Assembly: GCA_005239435.1 (NCBI GenBank) | Contig: SZNP01000004.1 | Coordinates: 434,001 to 498,000, forward strand | Reading direction: 5' to 3' | DNA: 64,000 bases | Source: Halorussus salinisoli | GTDB taxonomy: Archaea > Halobacteriota > Halobacteria > Halobacteriales > Haladaptataceae | Shown here: in pieces, positions 62,456 through 64,000 of the stretch | Layout: each line of letters opens with the position of its first letter | How positions within the stretch are numbered: the stretch's first letter is position 1 | Made by a program: the position numbers and the translations under genes | Notes under the pieces: model-generated | What the model was told of the DNA's origin: nothing | Databases searched by the model: none | The model's input: only the letters and a program-made list of their open reading frames with translations

Positions 62456-62971
62456 TCAGTAGGACTCCCAGAGACCGAGGAGTCGGTCGACGAGTCTGTC
62501 CGTGAAGCTCTGGCGGTGTATCGTGTAGAGGTATCTCGCTCGTTCTGAATCCGTGAGCGTGTAATAGACTGCGACCCCATCGCGTTCTTTCGTGACGAGA
62601 TCCGCGTCGGTGAGTTTCGACAGGTGCCACGATATGGTCGAGTTGGACTTCTCGAGACGGTCGCTTAGGTCGGAGGTGGTGAGCGGACCGTCCGCAAGGA
62701 GGTGAGCGATGATGTGCCGGGAGTACTTCCGACGGAGCGCGTTCATCACGATCTGGTCGCTCTCGCTGAACTCACCGGCCGGATAGTACCGGGTGTACTT
62801 TCCATCGTCGGAGGACTCGACGAGTCCGTCGTCGATCAATTGCCGCAGATTGTATTGGAGAGTCCCCTGTGCGTAGTCGAGTTGCTCGAGGAGGTGTCGA
62901 AAGTGGGTTCCCGGGTTCTCCTCGACGAGTCCGTATATCTCGCGGCGCGATTCGAGGTCTGGCTCCTCCAT
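62456..62971 (-). CDS. double winged-helix transcriptional regulator
   Basis: Protein of 171 residues with two winged-helix domains. The first (TREIYGLVEENPGT-like helix, YAQGTLQYNLRQLIDDGLVE) is followed by a second MarR/ArsR-like one (LTTSDLSDRLEKSNSTISWHLSKLTDADLV, written in two blocks). It lies convergent to the cytochrome-b-like gene and four bases after a small membrane gene in the same direction. It probably regulates the adjacent redox cluster or the small membrane gene. No metal site is evident. Confidence 0.85.
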   Translation of the reverse strand: MEEPDLESRREIYGLVEENPGTHFRHLLEQLDYAQGTLQYNLRQLIDDGLVESSDDGKYTRYYPAGEFSESDQIVMNALRRKYSRHIIAHLLADGPLTTSDLSDRLEKSNSTISWHLSKLTDADLVTKERDGVAVYYTLTDSERARYLYTIHRQSFTDRLVDRLLGLWESY

Positions 62972-62975
62972 CGTA

Positions 62976-63272
62976 CTACTCCCGACTGATAGCGGTGAAG
63001 AACGCGAGCAGGCCGAACAGGACGAGAAACGCCGAAGCGTGTTCGATCAGTTCGACCTGCGCGAACGGGAGCAGTCCGTACTCGAGGACGAAATACTCCG
63101 CGAACACGACGAATCCGTGTATCGCGAACAGACCGTAGGCGACGCTCACGATAAGCATTCGGCGGTCCCGCTCCCGTCGCCACGCGAGGAGGCTTAACGA
63201 CAAGAGTGCGACTGCGACGACGAGGATTCCGAGACCAGCGAGTTGTTCGAGCTGTTGAGCGAGCGTAGCCAT
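62976..63272 (-). CDS. small multi-helix membrane protein
   Basis: Membrane protein of 98 residues with three helices (GLGILVVAVALLSLSLLAW, IVSVAYGLFAIHGFVVFAEY, ASAFLVLFGLLAFFTAI). It matches the small proteins often found next to haloarchaeal winged-helix regulators. I chose the ATG at 63272 rather than the GTG one codon upstream. It lies four bases before the regulator gene, so they are one unit; it may act as a membrane sensor for it. Confidence 0.78.
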   Translation of the reverse strand: MATLAQQLEQLAGLGILVVAVALLSLSLLAWRRERDRRMLIVSVAYGLFAIHGFVVFAEYFVLEYGLLPFAQVELIEHASAFLVLFGLLAFFTAISRE

Positions 63273-63469
63273 CACTCACCACCCCCAAAGGAGACTCGTG
63301 ATGTGGGTTTTAGCATATACGCTACTCGGTAGTCGTCGAAAAAGTGTCTTCGCGTCCAGTTATCGAATTCGACGGTCGTTTCGATTGAGAACCCCAGTAC
63401 CATCCCAGGTACCATAAGTAAAGTTCCGAGAAGGTGTGGTACGGTCACGACGGTGGTGAGTGACTTCCG

Positions 63470-64000
63470 CTACTCGTCGCCGCCGAGCACGTCCCGTGCA
63501 TGCGCCCTGACGAACGCCCGCCTCAGGACAGTCAGCAGGAGGAACGTCTCGTACTTCTGGGTCCGACAGTGCTCGCACGGACTCATCTCCCCCGAAATCG
63601 CCCGCAACGTCTCGCCGAACTCGTCTTCGAGCACGGCGACAAGTTCCGCCACGTCGGGCTGGATTCGGTCGACCATCTCGTCGACGGCCGCCTCGTGCTC
63701 CTCGGGGACGGAGTACGACAACAGGATGGTGTTGGCGCGATAGTACTTCGTAGTTCCTCCGCGACGCTCCTCCAGTTGTGTGACTTCGACGAGCCCCACG
63801 TCGCGGAGTTCGTTGACGTGGTGGCGGACGGTGTTCTCCGTGCGGTCGTACCCGCGGTCGGCCAACTCGCTGTGGACCTGCCGGATCGTCATGTCGCGTT
63901 CGGCGAGCATGTCGAGGATCATCGCTCGAACCGGCTCGTCGACGGCCGACGAGATACGCGGGTCGCGTACCGCGACGTCCTCGAGCGAGACGTCGGTCGA
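63470..64000 (-). CDS. winged-helix regulator, start beyond the window
   Basis: At least 176 residues are read; the frame is open to the last base of the window and the 5' end lies outside. The visible part starts LEDVAVRDPRISSAVDEPVR, then a winged-helix domain (MTIRQVHSELADRGYDRTENT, followed by VRHHVNELRDVGLVEVTQL), a wing with KYYRANTILL, and a C-terminal helical part. Two cysteines (CEHC) near residue 143 could bind metal. An internal ATG at 63922 lies after the conserved start and is unlikely to be the true start. Confidence 0.75.
   Translation of the reverse strand, partial: STDVSLEDVAVRDPRISSAVDEPVRAMILDMLAERDMTIRQVHSELADRGYDRTENTVRHHVNELRDVGLVEVTQLEERRGGTTKYYRANTILLSYSVPEEHEAAVDEMVDRIQPDVAELVAVLEDEFGETLRAISGEMSPCEHCRTQKYETFLLLTVLRRAFVRAHARDVLGGDE

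Noticed and set aside
1..64000. CRISPR arrays, rRNA and tRNA genes
   Set aside because: No regularly spaced direct repeats, and no tRNA T-loop or cloverleaf pattern noticed on reading; a tRNA scan would be decisive.

Overview
This window looks like chromosome from a halophilic archaeon (class Halobacteria). The predicted proteins are strongly acidic, G and C dominate third codon positions, secreted binding proteins carry twin-arginine signals, several regulators have the haloarchaeal bacterio-opsin-activator type helix-turn-helix, short AT-rich TATA-like boxes sit about 27 bases before many start codons, and genes in operons overlap by ATGA or TAATG. I could not assign a genus. No rRNA, tRNA or CRISPR array was seen.

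Layout. 0.4-2.3 kb: a sulfur uptake and relay operon (YeeE/YedE, TusA, rhodanese). 2.4-5.5 kb: alpha/beta hydrolase, a disulfide reductase of the lipoamide/mycothione/glutamylcystine type, and a cupin. 5.7-9.5 kb: hydantoinase/oxoprolinase pair HyuB-HyuA. 9.9-15.9 kb: an MFS carrier and a complete carbohydrate-type ABC importer. 16-18.9 kb (minus strand): cupin, quinone oxidoreductase, a thiolase-like protein whose nucleophilic Cys is replaced by Ser, and its DUF35 partner. 19.4-25.4 kb (minus): MFS carrier and a full branched-chain amino-acid type ABC importer. A two-subunit thiamine-diphosphate decarboxylase (sulfopyruvate decarboxylase type) is read away from it, followed by MaoC and acyl-CoA dehydrogenase genes.

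28.7-37.1 kb mixes live genes with debris. It holds a decayed TnpB element, a SIMPL lipoprotein, a hydrolase with a damaged 5' end, an ABC-2 exporter with a divergent regulator, an organomercurial-lyase-like protein, and pseudogenes of a glycine-betaine permease and an aldo/keto reductase. 37.7-45.7 kb carries a complete Dpp/Opp-type peptide importer with a divergent metallophosphoesterase.

45.9-55.1 kb is the most unusual region. Two multi-helix membrane proteins related to heme-copper oxidase subunit I flank a PAS protein, an FmdE-like protein, a TusA-like protein with CASG instead of CPxP, a CopD-like membrane protein, a SRPBCC protein, a CGCGG-family candidate RiPP precursor and a protein with a MIP18-like motif. 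A MOSC protein follows. 55.4-59.6 kb: a large MMPL/RND exporter and its divergent regulator. 59.7-60.2 kb: an aconitase pseudogene. 60.2-62.3 kb: a compact set of four genes encoding a His/acid-repeat membrane-anchored protein, ApbE flavin transferase, a thrombospondin-type-3-repeat protein ending in a TGAS motif, and a four-histidine cytochrome-b-like membrane protein. I read it as a small extracytoplasmic redox module. The window ends with two winged-helix regulators and a small membrane protein; the last regulator runs off the end.
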